51,886 nucleotides of DNA from UBA668 sp043740085. GTDB taxonomy: Bacteria; Actinomycetota; Acidimicrobiia; Acidimicrobiales; Ilumatobacteraceae. Numbering within the stretch: the first letter of the stretch is position 1; each line of letters starts with the position of its first letter. Both the position numbers and the translations under genes were made by a program. The notes beneath the pieces are model-generated. The model had not been told where the DNA came from. It saw only the letters and a list, made by a program, of their open reading frames with translations, and did no database searches. Below, one piece after another: positions 31,515 to 42,035 of the stretch. Location of the stretch: the NCBI GenBank assembly GCA_043740085.1, contig JAYUCY010000061.1, forward strand, positions 1-51,886, given 5' to 3'.

Positions 31515-32263
31515 GACGCGAACTCGACCTAGAAGATTGCTGGCAACGCTGGTTCGATCGGCGCGACCCAATCGCGCGCGACCGCATCATTGTGCATTAC
31601 TCACCGCTGGTGAAGTTCGTCGCTGGTCGCGTCGGCGCCGGTCTGCCCAACAGCGTCGACTCGGGCGACTTGGTCAGCGCGGGCGTGTTTGGCTTGATCG
31701 ACGCGGTCGAGCGGTTCGACCCGACTCGCAAGGTCAAATTCGAGACCTTCGCCGTCCCGCGCATCCGTGGCGCCGTGTTCGACGGGCTGCGTTCGCTCGA
31801 TTGGGTACCCCGCTCAGTTCGCAGTCGTGCCCGCGAAGTGGAGAGCGCGTTCCAGGATCTGGAAGGTCGCCTGGGCCGAGCCCCCACCGACGAGGAACTC
31901 TCCACTCACCTGAAGCTGTCGGCGGCGGAGTTCCAGAAGTGGCTCGCCGCCATCGCGTCCACCACGGTCGGCCCGCTCGATCGTGCGTTGGTGGCAGGTG
32001 CCGAGCCGCGGGCGCTCACCGGCGACGTGCCCGACTCGCCCGCTGCATTGGTGGAGGAAAGCGAAGTGAAGCGTTTGGTTCGCGTCGAGCTGCGGCGCCT
32101 GCCAGAGCGCGAGAAGCTGGTGCTGTCGCTGTACTACGACGAGGGCCTCACCCTCGCCGAGATCGGCACCATCCTGGGCGTCACCGAGAGCCGGGTCTCA
32201 CAGATCCACACCAAGGCAGTGCTGCACCTGCGCTCCCGCCTCGCCGCGACCGGCGTCGCCTAA
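31511..32263 (+). CDS. whiG: FliA/WhiG-family RNA polymerase sigma factor
   Basis: The 250-residue protein has all sigma-28 regions: region 2 (IIVHYSPLVKFVAGRV and VSAGVFGLIDAVERFDPTR), region 3 (LDWVPRSVRSRAREVESAF) and region 4 (LSLYYDEGLTLAEIGTILGVTESRVSQIH). In actinobacteria this is WhiG, which controls differentiation or motility. Its position after xerC is the usual actinobacterial one. No flagellar genes appear in the window, so its targets are not known here. Confidence 0.9.
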   Translation: MRRELDLEDCWQRWFDRRDPIARDRIIVHYSPLVKFVAGRVGAGLPNSVDSGDLVSAGVFGLIDAVERFDPTRKVKFETFAVPRIRGAVFDGLRSLDWVPRSVRSRAREVESAFQDLEGRLGRAPTDEELSTHLKLSAAEFQKWLAAIASTTVGPLDRALVAGAEPRALTGDVPDSPAALVEESEVKRLVRVELRRLPEREKLVLSLYYDEGLTLAEIGTILGVTESRVSQIHTKAVLHLRSRLAATGVA

Positions 32264-32279
32264 CCCAATCGGGGCCAGC

Positions 32280-32777
32280 TTGATCGCGGGGCTGTTGGCC
32301 GCGGCTTCGTTGGTCGCGTGCTACCTGCCGCCCGTCGCGGCCCAGATCTCGGTGCCATACGTCCAGCCGGCGTGTTCCTACTGCCCCGGCCACCGGGGGG
32401 TTGAGTACGCCCTCGCGCCAGCGACCAACGTCCATGCGGTTGCTCAGGGCGTCGTCACGTTCTCGGGCATGGTGGCCGGCACTCGCTACGTGGTGATACT
32501 GCAGACGGACGGGTCACGAGCCACATACGGCATGTTGCAGTCGTCCATCGTGAGCAGGGGAGATGTGGTTGCCAGCGGTCAGGTGACGGGGCACAGTGGC
32601 CCGAGGCTGTACTTCGGTTTGCGCGACGCCGCCAACGACCCAGTCGACCCAACACCGCTGCTCGGCGTCCTCGTCGGCCCCACCCGCCTGTTGCCTCCCG
32701 ACGGCGGCAGCCAACGGCGTTCGCCGCCACCTCGGTTGACCTGCTCGGCCAGCGTTTCGGGCGTTTTGTCTGTCTGA
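32280..32777 (+). CDS. Secreted degenerate LytM (M23 peptidase-like) domain protein
   Basis: The 165-residue protein starts at TTG 32280, with a signal peptide (AGLLAAASLVACYL) that might be a lipobox at AC. HRGVEYALAPATNVHAVAQGVVTFSG is a LytM domain, but the second zinc ligand (HxxxD) is Glu in HRGVE and the normal HxH near the end is replaced (RLYFGLRD). It is therefore probably an inactive LytM that activates amidases, like NlpD. It sits between whiG and rpsB, which is the usual place for an M23 gene in this cluster. Confidence 0.75.
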   Translation: MIAGLLAAASLVACYLPPVAAQISVPYVQPACSYCPGHRGVEYALAPATNVHAVAQGVVTFSGMVAGTRYVVILQTDGSRATYGMLQSSIVSRGDVVASGQVTGHSGPRLYFGLRDAANDPVDPTPLLGVLVGPTRLLPPDGGSQRRSPPPRLTCSASVSGVLSV

Positions 32778-32850
32778 GGCGCACCGGTCGCCGATAGCCT
32801 TCACGAGCGGTTCACCGTTCCGGTGGGCCAGAACACTCGCATGTTCCCTC

Positions 32851-32896
32851 CCTGCGGTCGCCCCGGCGCCTGGGTTCGTGCGCCGCCAACCGCAGG
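32851..32896 (+). promoter_or_regulatory. Structured rpsB leader overlapping the ribosome-binding site
   Basis: CCTGCGG (32851-32857) pairs with CCGCAGG (32890-32896), and an inner GGCGC/GCGCC stem (32865-32869 with 32880-32884) fits inside it. The outer arm covers the start of the AGGAGAGG site of rpsB, so the structure can control S2 translation. S2 autoregulation is known in other bacteria; here it is inference. Confidence 0.45.
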
Positions 32897-32911
32897 AGAG
32901 GAGCAATCACC

Positions 32912-33868
<957 letters not shown>

Positions 33869-33874
33869 TCAAGA

Positions 33875-34663
33875 ATGGCATTTACCGCCAAGGACGTACA
33901 GGCGCTGCGCCAGGCAACCGGCGCCGGCATGATGGATGCCAAGAAGGCACTTGAGGCCAACGACGGCGATTCTGAAGCAGCCAAGCAGTGGTTGCGCGAG
34001 AAGGGCCTTGCGGCCAGCGCCAAGCGCGATGACCGTGAGAACACGCAGGGCCTCGTTGCGCTACAGATCGAGGGCAACGTCGGCGCCATCGTCAAGCTCA
34101 AGTCGGAGACCGACTTCGTGGCCAGTAGCGACCTGTTCAAGGCGGAAGCTGCAGCGTTGGTCGCACTCGTAATCGAGAAGGGTGAGGCTGCCGTGGCCGA
34201 GCGCTCCACGATCCTCGACGATCTGCGCATCACCCTCAAGGAGAAGATCGAGCTTGGCGAAGTCATTCGCGTTGAGGCCGCCCCCGGCAACGTGATCGAC
34301 AGCTACCTGCACCTGCAAGGCGGTCGTGGCGTCAACGCCGTGTTGGTCGAGATGGCTGGCGCAACCCAGGAGCTCGCCCACGACGTGGCCGTGCACATCG
34401 GGTTCGCTCGCCCGAAGTACCTCAGCAAGGACGACGTGCCCGCCGATGTGGTGGCTCACGAGCGTGCAACGCTGGAGACGGTCAGCCGCAACGAAGGCAA
34501 GCCGGAAGCGGCGCTGCCCAAGATTGTGGAAGGCCGTGTGCATGGCTTCTTCAAGGACGTGGCGCTGCTCGAGCAGCCCTACGCCAAGGACGACAGCAAG
34601 TCGATCACGCAGTACATCGGCTCGGCCACCATTGTGCGGTACGCACAGGTCGAGATCGGCTGA
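33875..34663 (+). CDS. tsf: Elongation factor Ts
   Basis: EF-Ts regenerates GTP-bound EF-Tu. The 262-residue protein starts MAFTAKDVQALRQATGAGMMDAKKAL, with the N-terminal UBA-like domain. The core has LKSETDFVASSDLFK, the second domain HDVAVHIGF, and a C-terminal LLEQPYAKDDSKSITQYI segment. It is shorter than E. coli Tsf (283) but of actinobacterial length. pyrH begins 24 nt downstream. Confidence 0.95.
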   Translation: MAFTAKDVQALRQATGAGMMDAKKALEANDGDSEAAKQWLREKGLAASAKRDDRENTQGLVALQIEGNVGAIVKLKSETDFVASSDLFKAEAAALVALVIEKGEAAVAERSTILDDLRITLKEKIELGEVIRVEAAPGNVIDSYLHLQGGRGVNAVLVEMAGATQELAHDVAVHIGFARPKYLSKDDVPADVVAHERATLETVSRNEGKPEAALPKIVEGRVHGFFKDVALLEQPYAKDDSKSITQYIGSATIVRYAQVEIG

Positions 34664-34687
34664 ACCCCACATCATGAAGGGCCTGCC

Positions 34688-35419
34688 ATGACCTCCCCCC
34701 GCTGGAAGCGAATCGTCTTCAAGCCGTCGGGGGAGGCAATGGCCGGCCCCTCGGGCCAAGGCCTCGACGGCGACACGCTCGACCTCACCGCTCGCGAGAT
34801 CATCGCAGTGCGCGAAATGGGTGTCGACGTGGTCGTCGTTGTCGGCGGTGGCAACTTCTGGCGTGGTCGCCAAGGTGCCATGACGGGCATGGACGCCACC
34901 CAAAGCGATCACATCGGCATGCTCGGCACCGTGATGAACGCGTTGGCGTTGCAGGACTCGCTGGAGCGCGCCGGCCAGCCCACTCGCGTGCAGAGCGCGA
35001 TCGAGATGCCCCGCATCGCAGAGCCGTACATTCGTCGGCGGGCCATGCGGCATCTGGAGAAGGGCCGCGTCGTCATCTTCGCTGCCGGTACCGGCAACCC
35101 GTACTTCACCACCGATACCGCAGCTGCACTACGCGCCGCTGAGATCGATGCCGATGCCTTGCTGAAGGGCACACACAGTGGTGTCGATGGGGTCTACGAC
35201 GCCGATCCACGCTTGGTGCCCACGGCCACCAAATACGAAGAGGTCAGCTACATCGAAGTGATGACGAAAGATCTCAAGGTGATGGATGCAACAGCGATTG
35301 CGTTCTGCCGCGACAACAAGATCCCGATCGTCGTGTTCGACATGTCGACACCAGGCGCGCTGCAGGCAATTCTGCGCGGCGACTCGGTCGGCACCATCGT
35401 GCACGATCGCCCAGTCTGA
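34688..35419 (+). CDS. pyrH: UMP kinase
   Basis: This hexameric kinase converts UMP to UDP. The 243-residue protein opens with WKRIVFKPSGEAMAG, the KLSGE-like motif, then VVVVVGGGNFWRG and the Asp-rich KGTHSGVDGVYDADPR substrate site. The C-terminal MDATAIAFCRDNKIPIVVFDM segment is conserved. It follows tsf and precedes frr, the usual bacterial order. Confidence 0.95.
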   Translation: MTSPRWKRIVFKPSGEAMAGPSGQGLDGDTLDLTAREIIAVREMGVDVVVVVGGGNFWRGRQGAMTGMDATQSDHIGMLGTVMNALALQDSLERAGQPTRVQSAIEMPRIAEPYIRRRAMRHLEKGRVVIFAAGTGNPYFTTDTAAALRAAEIDADALLKGTHSGVDGVYDADPRLVPTATKYEEVSYIEVMTKDLKVMDATAIAFCRDNKIPIVVFDMSTPGALQAILRGDSVGTIVHDRPV

Positions 35420-35486
35420 GCAACCTCACGGTTGCCGCCGCAGGTGCCCCCAACGTCAATGCGCTGCGGGCATGCTCCAGGATCGG

Positions 35487-35492
35487 TACGCT
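35487..35492 (+). promoter_or_regulatory. -10 box TACGCT of frr
   Basis: TACGCT ends 6 nt before the GTG start at 35499. It decides that start and gives frr its own leaderless promoter. Confidence 0.5.
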
Positions 35493-35498
35493 GGCACT

Positions 35499-36056
35499 GT
35501 GACTGAAGAAACGATCCTCGACGCGCTCGAGAAGATGGAAAAAGCTGTCGAGCATGTACAGGTGCAGTTCACCACTGTGCGCACTGGCCGCGCTACCCCC
35601 GCGCTTGTCGAGCGGCTGCTTGTTGAGTACTACGGCTCCACGTTGCCGCTGCAGCAGCTGGCCGGTTTTCAGGTGCCCGAGGCCCGCCAGTTGTTGATCA
35701 AGCCGCACGACCGCGCCACCTTGGCAGCGATCGAGAAAGCCATTCGCGATAGCGACCTGGGCGTCAACCCCAGTAACGATGGCGTCGTCATTCGTATCAA
35801 CTTCCCGGCGCTGACAGAGGAGCGTCGCAAGGAGTACGTCAAGGTCGTCAAGCACATGGCTGAGGACGGTCGGGTCACCATTCGCGGTCTGCGCCGTGAT
35901 GCTCGCAAGCATCTCGAGGCAGCCGAGAAGGCCGGTGCCATCTCGGCCGACGAGCTGGAGCGGGCCGAGAAGGAAATGGAAAAGATCACGCACGATCACG
36001 TTGAGCTGATCGACAAGGCCGTCGGTCGCAAAGAGCAAGAACTGCTCGATGTCTAA
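35499..36056 (+). CDS. frr: Ribosome recycling factor
   Basis: RRF splits post-termination ribosomes together with EF-G. The 185-residue protein begins VTEETILDALEKMEKAVEHV and has VRTGRATPALVERLLVEYYG, the central IRDSDLGVNPSNDG and RINFPALTEERRKEYVKVVK. The three-helix bundle closes with the DELERAEKEMEKITHDH segment. The start is GTG 35499. Longer frames overlap pyrH. cdsA follows 27 nt downstream. Confidence 0.95.
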   Translation: MTEETILDALEKMEKAVEHVQVQFTTVRTGRATPALVERLLVEYYGSTLPLQQLAGFQVPEARQLLIKPHDRATLAAIEKAIRDSDLGVNPSNDGVVIRINFPALTEERRKEYVKVVKHMAEDGRVTIRGLRRDARKHLEAAEKAGAISADELERAEKEMEKITHDHVELIDKAVGRKEQELLDV

Positions 36057-36083
36057 ATTGAGCACCTTCGAGGAGGCTTCGGT

Positions 36084-37490
36084 ATGACTGACGATGCGTG
36101 GCGCCGGCGGCGCGAGGAAGAGAACGACTTCGGGCCGCCCCTGTTTGCCGACGATGCGTCCGACTCGGACGGGTCGGGCGGCATTTCCTTCGGCCCCGAC
36201 ACTGGCCAGTTGCCGCACTGGACCGACCCGCCCACCGGCGAGATCCCGCGTGAGCTGTCGGGGTCCGGCGCTGCCGCCGACCCCACCGACGACCTCGATG
36301 TATGGTCGTCGTTCTCCAGCTCCAACCAGTCACCTGGTTGGCGTGAAGGTGCTGGCGCCGATCCGTCGGGCACCCTTGACGACATCACCGGTCTCTCGCC
36401 GATCTTCGAGCAGTCGGAGGCCGATTCCTACGTCGATCCGGCACCGACCGCCCGCGACGAGTCGGTCCCCGTTCGTCGTGAGCAGGGCCGCATCACCATC
36501 GGCACCGATCCCACCGACGGCGCAGCCTCGCGCCCCAGTTCTGCTGGTCGCCGCCCGCGTCCGGGCGACGCAACGGCTCGCGGCCGCGGCGGCGCTCGCC
36601 CCGCTCCGTCTAGCCGTGCCAGACCCGCCAAGGCCGCCGGCGGCACAGGTGGTCGCGACATGCCCACGGCAATCGCCGTAGGCCTCGCCATTGCCGCTGT
36701 CTTCATTGGCGCGTTGAAGTTCAAGCCGTGGGCTGTTGGAGTCATCGTCGTTCTCGTCCTCGGTCTGGCTGCTGTCGAGTACTTCGACCGTGTGCGTGAG
36801 AAGGGCTATCAGCCGGCGTTCTTCCCCGGCATTGTCGCCTGCGTGGCAGCACCGTTTGCCGTGTACCACTACGGCACCGGCGCGTTGCCCCTCGTGGTCT
36901 TCTTGACCTTCGTTGCGGTCGCCGTCACCTTCATCGGTGCCACCAGCCTGGAATCGAACCCGATGCCCAACATGGCGATCACATCGCTGGGTATCACCTG
37001 GATCGGCGTACTCGGGTCCTTCGGTGCGGCCATCGTTGCCCTGTCCAACCTCGGTGGCGGCAACTCCATCGGCACCGACACGCTGTGCCTGCTGGCCATC
37101 GGCGTGGTGGCCAACGACGTTGGCGCACTGTTCGTGGGTAGCGCTGTTGGCAAGACCCCGCTGCGCAACTGGATTAGCCCGAACAAGAGCGTCGAAGGCT
37201 TCCTGGGCGGCACCGTGTTGACCCTTGGTGCGATGTTCCTGGTGGGTGTTGCGGACAAGAGCAGTACTTGGAACAGCACCGGCGATCTGCTGCTACTTGG
37301 CTTGGTCATATCAATCATGGCGCCGATTGGTGACCTGACCGAGAGCATGTTCAAGCGCAACCTTGATGTGAAGGACTTCGGTTCCATCATCAAGGGTCAT
37401 GGCGGCGTGCTCGACCGCTTCGACGGCTTCCTGTTCGTGATGCCTGCCGTCTACTACCTGACCATCTACCTGCAGCCGTGGGTCAGCTAG
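36084..37490 (+). CDS. cdsA: Phosphatidate cytidylyltransferase with long disordered N-terminus
   Basis: CdsA makes CDP-diacylglycerol, the branch point for all bacterial phospholipids. The 468-residue protein has about 190 polar, Pro/Ser/Asp-rich residues first. From about 192 there are eight or nine membrane helices and the family signature near the C-terminus (MAPIGDLTESMFKRNLDVKD, followed by GSIIKGHGGVLDRFDGF). The extension is longer than in typical CdsA (about 280-300 residues). A strong GAGGAGG ribosome-binding site precedes ATG 36084. Confidence 0.93.
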   Translation: MTDDAWRRRREEENDFGPPLFADDASDSDGSGGISFGPDTGQLPHWTDPPTGEIPRELSGSGAAADPTDDLDVWSSFSSSNQSPGWREGAGADPSGTLDDITGLSPIFEQSEADSYVDPAPTARDESVPVRREQGRITIGTDPTDGAASRPSSAGRRPRPGDATARGRGGARPAPSSRARPAKAAGGTGGRDMPTAIAVGLAIAAVFIGALKFKPWAVGVIVVLVLGLAAVEYFDRVREKGYQPAFFPGIVACVAAPFAVYHYGTGALPLVVFLTFVAVAVTFIGATSLESNPMPNMAITSLGITWIGVLGSFGAAIVALSNLGGGNSIGTDTLCLLAIGVVANDVGALFVGSAVGKTPLRNWISPNKSVEGFLGGTVLTLGAMFLVGVADKSSTWNSTGDLLLLGLVISIMAPIGDLTESMFKRNLDVKDFGSIIKGHGGVLDRFDGFLFVMPAVYYLTIYLQPWVS

Positions 37491-37569
37491 TCGCTGCCGT
37501 TCTAGTCACCATCGTCACAGCCCTACCGCGGTGCATCGGCTGCGGCCGCCTGCGAGACTTTGACCTGTC

Positions 37570-38712
37570 ATGACCGCAGTTCGTGTTGCCATCGCCGGTA
37601 GCTCCGGCTCCATCGGAACGCAGACGCTTGACGTTGTGCGTGCAGAAGCAGGCCGCTATGAGATCGTCGCCCTGGGCGTAGGCTCCTCTGTCGCCGTGCT
37701 CATCGAGCAGGCGCTCGAATTCCGGCCCAAGGTCGTTGCGGTCGCTGATCCTTCCAAGCGTGGCGAAGTCGCCGCGGCGCTGCCATTCGCCGAGGTCGTG
37801 GCCGACTTCGCCGACCTTGTCGATGTTGCCGATGTGGTGGTCAACGGTGTCGTCGGTTTCGCCGGGCTGCAGGTCACCGTGCGCACGTTGGCGGCCGGCA
37901 AGCGCCTCGCTCTTGCCAACAAGGAAAGCCTGATTGCTGGTGCGCCAGTGGTGCAGCCATTGCGGGCCACGCCGGGTGCAGAACTGGTGCCGGTGGACAG
38001 CGAACACTGTGCGGTACACCAATGCCTGCGGTCATCTGCGTGGAGCGACCGTGAAGTCAGCCGCATTGTGCTGACCGCCAGCGGCGGCCCCTTTCGCGGC
38101 CGTACGCCCGCCGAGCTGGCCAACGTTGGAGTCGACGAGGCACTGGCGCACCCGACCTGGAAGATGGGTCCGAAAATCACCGTCGACTCCAGCACCCTGA
38201 TGAACAAGGGCCTGGAAGTCATCGAGGCGCATGAGCTGTTCGGCACCCCCTATGACTGCATCGAGGTGGTGGTGCACCCGCAGAGCGTCGTGCACTCGAT
38301 GGCTGAGTTCACCGACGGCAGCACCATCGCTCAGCTCTCAATGCCTGACATGCGATTGCCGATCGGGTACGCACTTGCGTATCCGGCGCGCATCGCCACC
38401 CCGTTCGGACGCATCGATTGGACACAGCTGGGGCGCCTCGACTTTGAGGCTCCCGACACAGCGACGTTCCGCTGCCTGTCACTCGCCTACGAAGCCGGTC
38501 GCCTTGGCGGCACAGCGCCAGCGTGGCTGAGCGCCGCCAATGAGGTGGCGGTCGACGCCTTCCTTGCCGGCCGACTGCGCTGGCATCAGATCGCAGAAGT
38601 CAATGACGCGGCGCTCCAGCGATACGAGCCAAGTGCCGATCACACCATCGACGACATCATCGCTGCCGACGCCCGTGCGCGCCAGGTGGCCCAGGAGGTC
38701 CTTCCCACATGA
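37570..38712 (+). CDS. dxr: 1-deoxy-D-xylulose-5-phosphate reductoisomerase
   Basis: This is the second enzyme of the MEP isoprenoid pathway. The 380-residue protein has an N-terminal NADPH motif (GSSGSIGTQTLDVV), LALANKESLIAG, VDSEHCAVHQCL and KITVDSSTLMNKGLEVIEAHELFG. HPQSVVHSMAEF and the C-terminal LSAANEVAVDAFL are also visible. It overlaps rip1 by 4 nt; ispG follows, so two MEP genes flank the protease. Confidence 0.96.
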   Translation: MTAVRVAIAGSSGSIGTQTLDVVRAEAGRYEIVALGVGSSVAVLIEQALEFRPKVVAVADPSKRGEVAAALPFAEVVADFADLVDVADVVVNGVVGFAGLQVTVRTLAAGKRLALANKESLIAGAPVVQPLRATPGAELVPVDSEHCAVHQCLRSSAWSDREVSRIVLTASGGPFRGRTPAELANVGVDEALAHPTWKMGPKITVDSSTLMNKGLEVIEAHELFGTPYDCIEVVVHPQSVVHSMAEFTDGSTIAQLSMPDMRLPIGYALAYPARIATPFGRIDWTQLGRLDFEAPDTATFRCLSLAYEAGRLGGTAPAWLSAANEVAVDAFLAGRLRWHQIAEVNDAALQRYEPSADHTIDDIIAADARARQVAQEVLPT

Positions 38713-40004
38713 CTCACGACACCGATAGCGGCAACGACAACGGCAACGACGCGCGGCCCGGCCGCTTCGAACGGATGAAGGTCGAGGTCGTCTCCGGCGG
38801 TACTCAGGCGCCCGAGGCCGTGCCCGAGGCGACGTTCACCACCACGCTGCTGGGGGCGCTTGCATGGTTGACCCTCTTCGTACTGCTCTACATCAGCAGC
38901 CCTTGGCGGCTGGTGTTCGTGGTTGCGCTGCTGATCTCGGTGATGTTGCACGAGTTGGGCCACTACTGGACGGCTCGCAAGAGCGGTATGAAGGTCACGC
39001 AGTACTTCATCGGTTTTGGGCCGCGGTTGTGGAGCGTGACAAAGGGTGGTGTCGAGTACGGCGTGCGTGCGTACCCGCTGGGTGGTTTCGTGAAGATCAT
39101 CGGCATGACGAATGTCGATGAGGTCGCGCCGGAGGACGAGCACTACACATACCGCCAGGGCACCTACGCCCGGCGTATGTGGGTCATCACTGCCGGCTCG
39201 GCGATGCATGCCATCATTGCGCTCGTACTTGTGGTTGCGGTGTACGCAACCGTCGGCCAGGTGGCTCAGTCCGGCAAGGTGACCATTCAGGCGATCACCA
39301 CCGATTCGCCTGCAGCGATCGCAGGTCTGCAAGCCGGCGATGTTCTGCTGTCCGTTGATGGCACTGCCGTCACCAAAGAGTCGGACGTAGCCGACGCGCT
39401 GACCACTACTCACCAGCCCGGCGATCAGGTGGATCTCGCGATTCTTCGTGACGGCGAGCCGCTGACCCTGCAGGCAACGCTGGCACAGAACACGAATGCC
39501 CCCGAGGGTGTGGTGAAAGCCTTCCTCGGCATCAACTATTCGTCCGTCGATCGTGTGCCGATGTCGCTGGGCGCAGCACTGGTCGAAGGCCCTAAGGAAC
39601 TGGTCACCGGCGTTGGCCAGGCGACCGTGGCCATCACCAAAGTGCTGAACCCTGTCAACGTGTTCGGCCACCTAGTGGGCACGAACAACGACCCCTCCAC
39701 TCGCCCGGGCACCATCATCGGCGCCACGAACGTCAGCTCAGACGTCGGTACCTTCGACGGATGGGCCGGCATGTTGGTCTTCCTCGCCAACATCAACCTG
39801 GTGCTCGGCGTGATCAACATGTTCCCGCTGCTGCCGCTCGATGGCGGGCACGCCGCAATCGCGACCTACGAGCGGCTGAGGTCGCGCAAGGGTCGCCGCT
39901 ACTACGCCGATGTCAACAAGCTGATGCCTGTCGCTGCCGTGTGCCTTGCGCTGCTCGCGTTCATGTTCCTCACCGGTCTCTATCTCGACATCGCCAAGAG
40001 CTAG
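38709..40004 (+). CDS. rip1: Site-2 intramembrane metalloprotease, RseP/Rip1-type
   Basis: The protease cleaves anti-sigma factors and other membrane substrates. In the 431-residue protein, HELGHYW gives the zinc motif HExxH (His81, Glu82, His85). The third ligand is in LLPLDGGHA (Asp378). A PDZ domain lies between (about 195-260, including SPAAIAGLQAGDVLLSVDGTAV). A non-conserved Asn/Asp-rich N-terminal stretch precedes the first helix. The window encodes two membrane sigma partners (11648, 18532) that could be substrates; this is inference. Confidence 0.93.
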   Translation: MTHDTDSGNDNGNDARPGRFERMKVEVVSGGTQAPEAVPEATFTTTLLGALAWLTLFVLLYISSPWRLVFVVALLISVMLHELGHYWTARKSGMKVTQYFIGFGPRLWSVTKGGVEYGVRAYPLGGFVKIIGMTNVDEVAPEDEHYTYRQGTYARRMWVITAGSAMHAIIALVLVVAVYATVGQVAQSGKVTIQAITTDSPAAIAGLQAGDVLLSVDGTAVTKESDVADALTTTHQPGDQVDLAILRDGEPLTLQATLAQNTNAPEGVVKAFLGINYSSVDRVPMSLGAALVEGPKELVTGVGQATVAITKVLNPVNVFGHLVGTNNDPSTRPGTIIGATNVSSDVGTFDGWAGMLVFLANINLVLGVINMFPLLPLDGGHAAIATYERLRSRKGRRYYADVNKLMPVAAVCLALLAFMFLTGLYLDIAKS

Positions 40005-40045
40005 CTGGACGTCGCTGTGGCGGCGGGAGCTGGCACACTGGGCGG

Positions 40046-41263
<1,218 letters not shown>

Positions 41264-41264
41264 C

Positions 41265-42035
41265 GTGACGTCGGGCGTGGCACGCACGTCGCCGCTGTTC
41301 GAGTTCGATCCGTCGCCGGATGCGGTGATCAACCCAAGCATTCACCGGGCGCCGCTAGGTTTCCCGCAACATGCGGTCATGTGCTGGTTCGGCAACGTAG
41401 TTCGCGAGCGCACCGTCGGCATCGAGCCGGTGCATCATGTGCCGTTCGAACATGGCGATCATCCCATCTGCGTGATCGAGCACCGTGGCCTACCGGTGGC
41501 GCTGGTCAGCCCCGGCGTCGGTGCACCAGCGGCAGTGACATCGCTGGAGGTCATGCTCGCGCTGGGCGCCACCCAGATCATTGGCTGTGGCGGCGCGGGC
41601 ATCGTGAAGCCGGGCTTCGACGTCGGGCACGTCATCATCCCCACCGGCGCAGTGCGCGACGAAGGCACGAGCTATCACTACGCACCGGCCGATGCGGAGG
41701 TGGCCCCGCACCCGCGAGCATTGGCAGCGATCGACGCGGTGCTCACCGAGGCCGGTGTGCCCCACGATCGTGGGCTGGTGTGGACGACGGATGCGTTCTT
41801 CCGCGAGACACCGGCGAAGGTGGCCCGTCGCCGCGAGCAAGGCTGCTTGGCCGTCGACATGGAAGTGTCTGCCATGTTCGCCTGTGCCGCGTTCCGTGGA
41901 GCAGCGTATGCGCAGCTGCTGTATGCCGGCGACGACGTCAGCGCTGCGGAATGGGACCATCGCAATTGGGAGCAGCAGGCCGGTGCCCGCGATCGCCTGC
42001 TGGATCTGGCCCTCGATGCGGTGATTCGGCTCTAG
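41265..42035 (+). CDS. Nucleoside phosphorylase (PNP/UDP family)
   Basis: The 256-residue protein belongs to the phosphorylase family that splits nucleosides to a base and pentose-1-phosphate. ALVSPGVGAPAAVTSLEVML gives the phosphate loop. IIGCGGAGIVKPGFDVGHVIIPTGAVRDEGTSYHY and QGCLAVDMEVSAMFACA (ME-V for ribose) are the substrate segments. GTG 41265 starts directly after the ispG stop. The substrate (uridine, purine or other) is not clear. It converges with manA with a 4-nt overlap. Confidence 0.85.
   Translation: MTSGVARTSPLFEFDPSPDAVINPSIHRAPLGFPQHAVMCWFGNVVRERTVGIEPVHHVPFEHGDHPICVIEHRGLPVALVSPGVGAPAAVTSLEVMLALGATQIIGCGGAGIVKPGFDVGHVIIPTGAVRDEGTSYHYAPADAEVAPHPRALAAIDAVLTEAGVPHDRGLVWTTDAFFRETPAKVARRREQGCLAVDMEVSAMFACAAFRGAAYAQLLYAGDDVSAAEWDHRNWEQQAGARDRLLDLALDAVIRL

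Noticed and set aside
30529..32283. Plus-strand frame of 584 codons across xerC and whiG
   Set aside because: It is a shadow frame: Arg/Pro/Ser-rich composition, no motifs, and it overlaps two well-defined genes.
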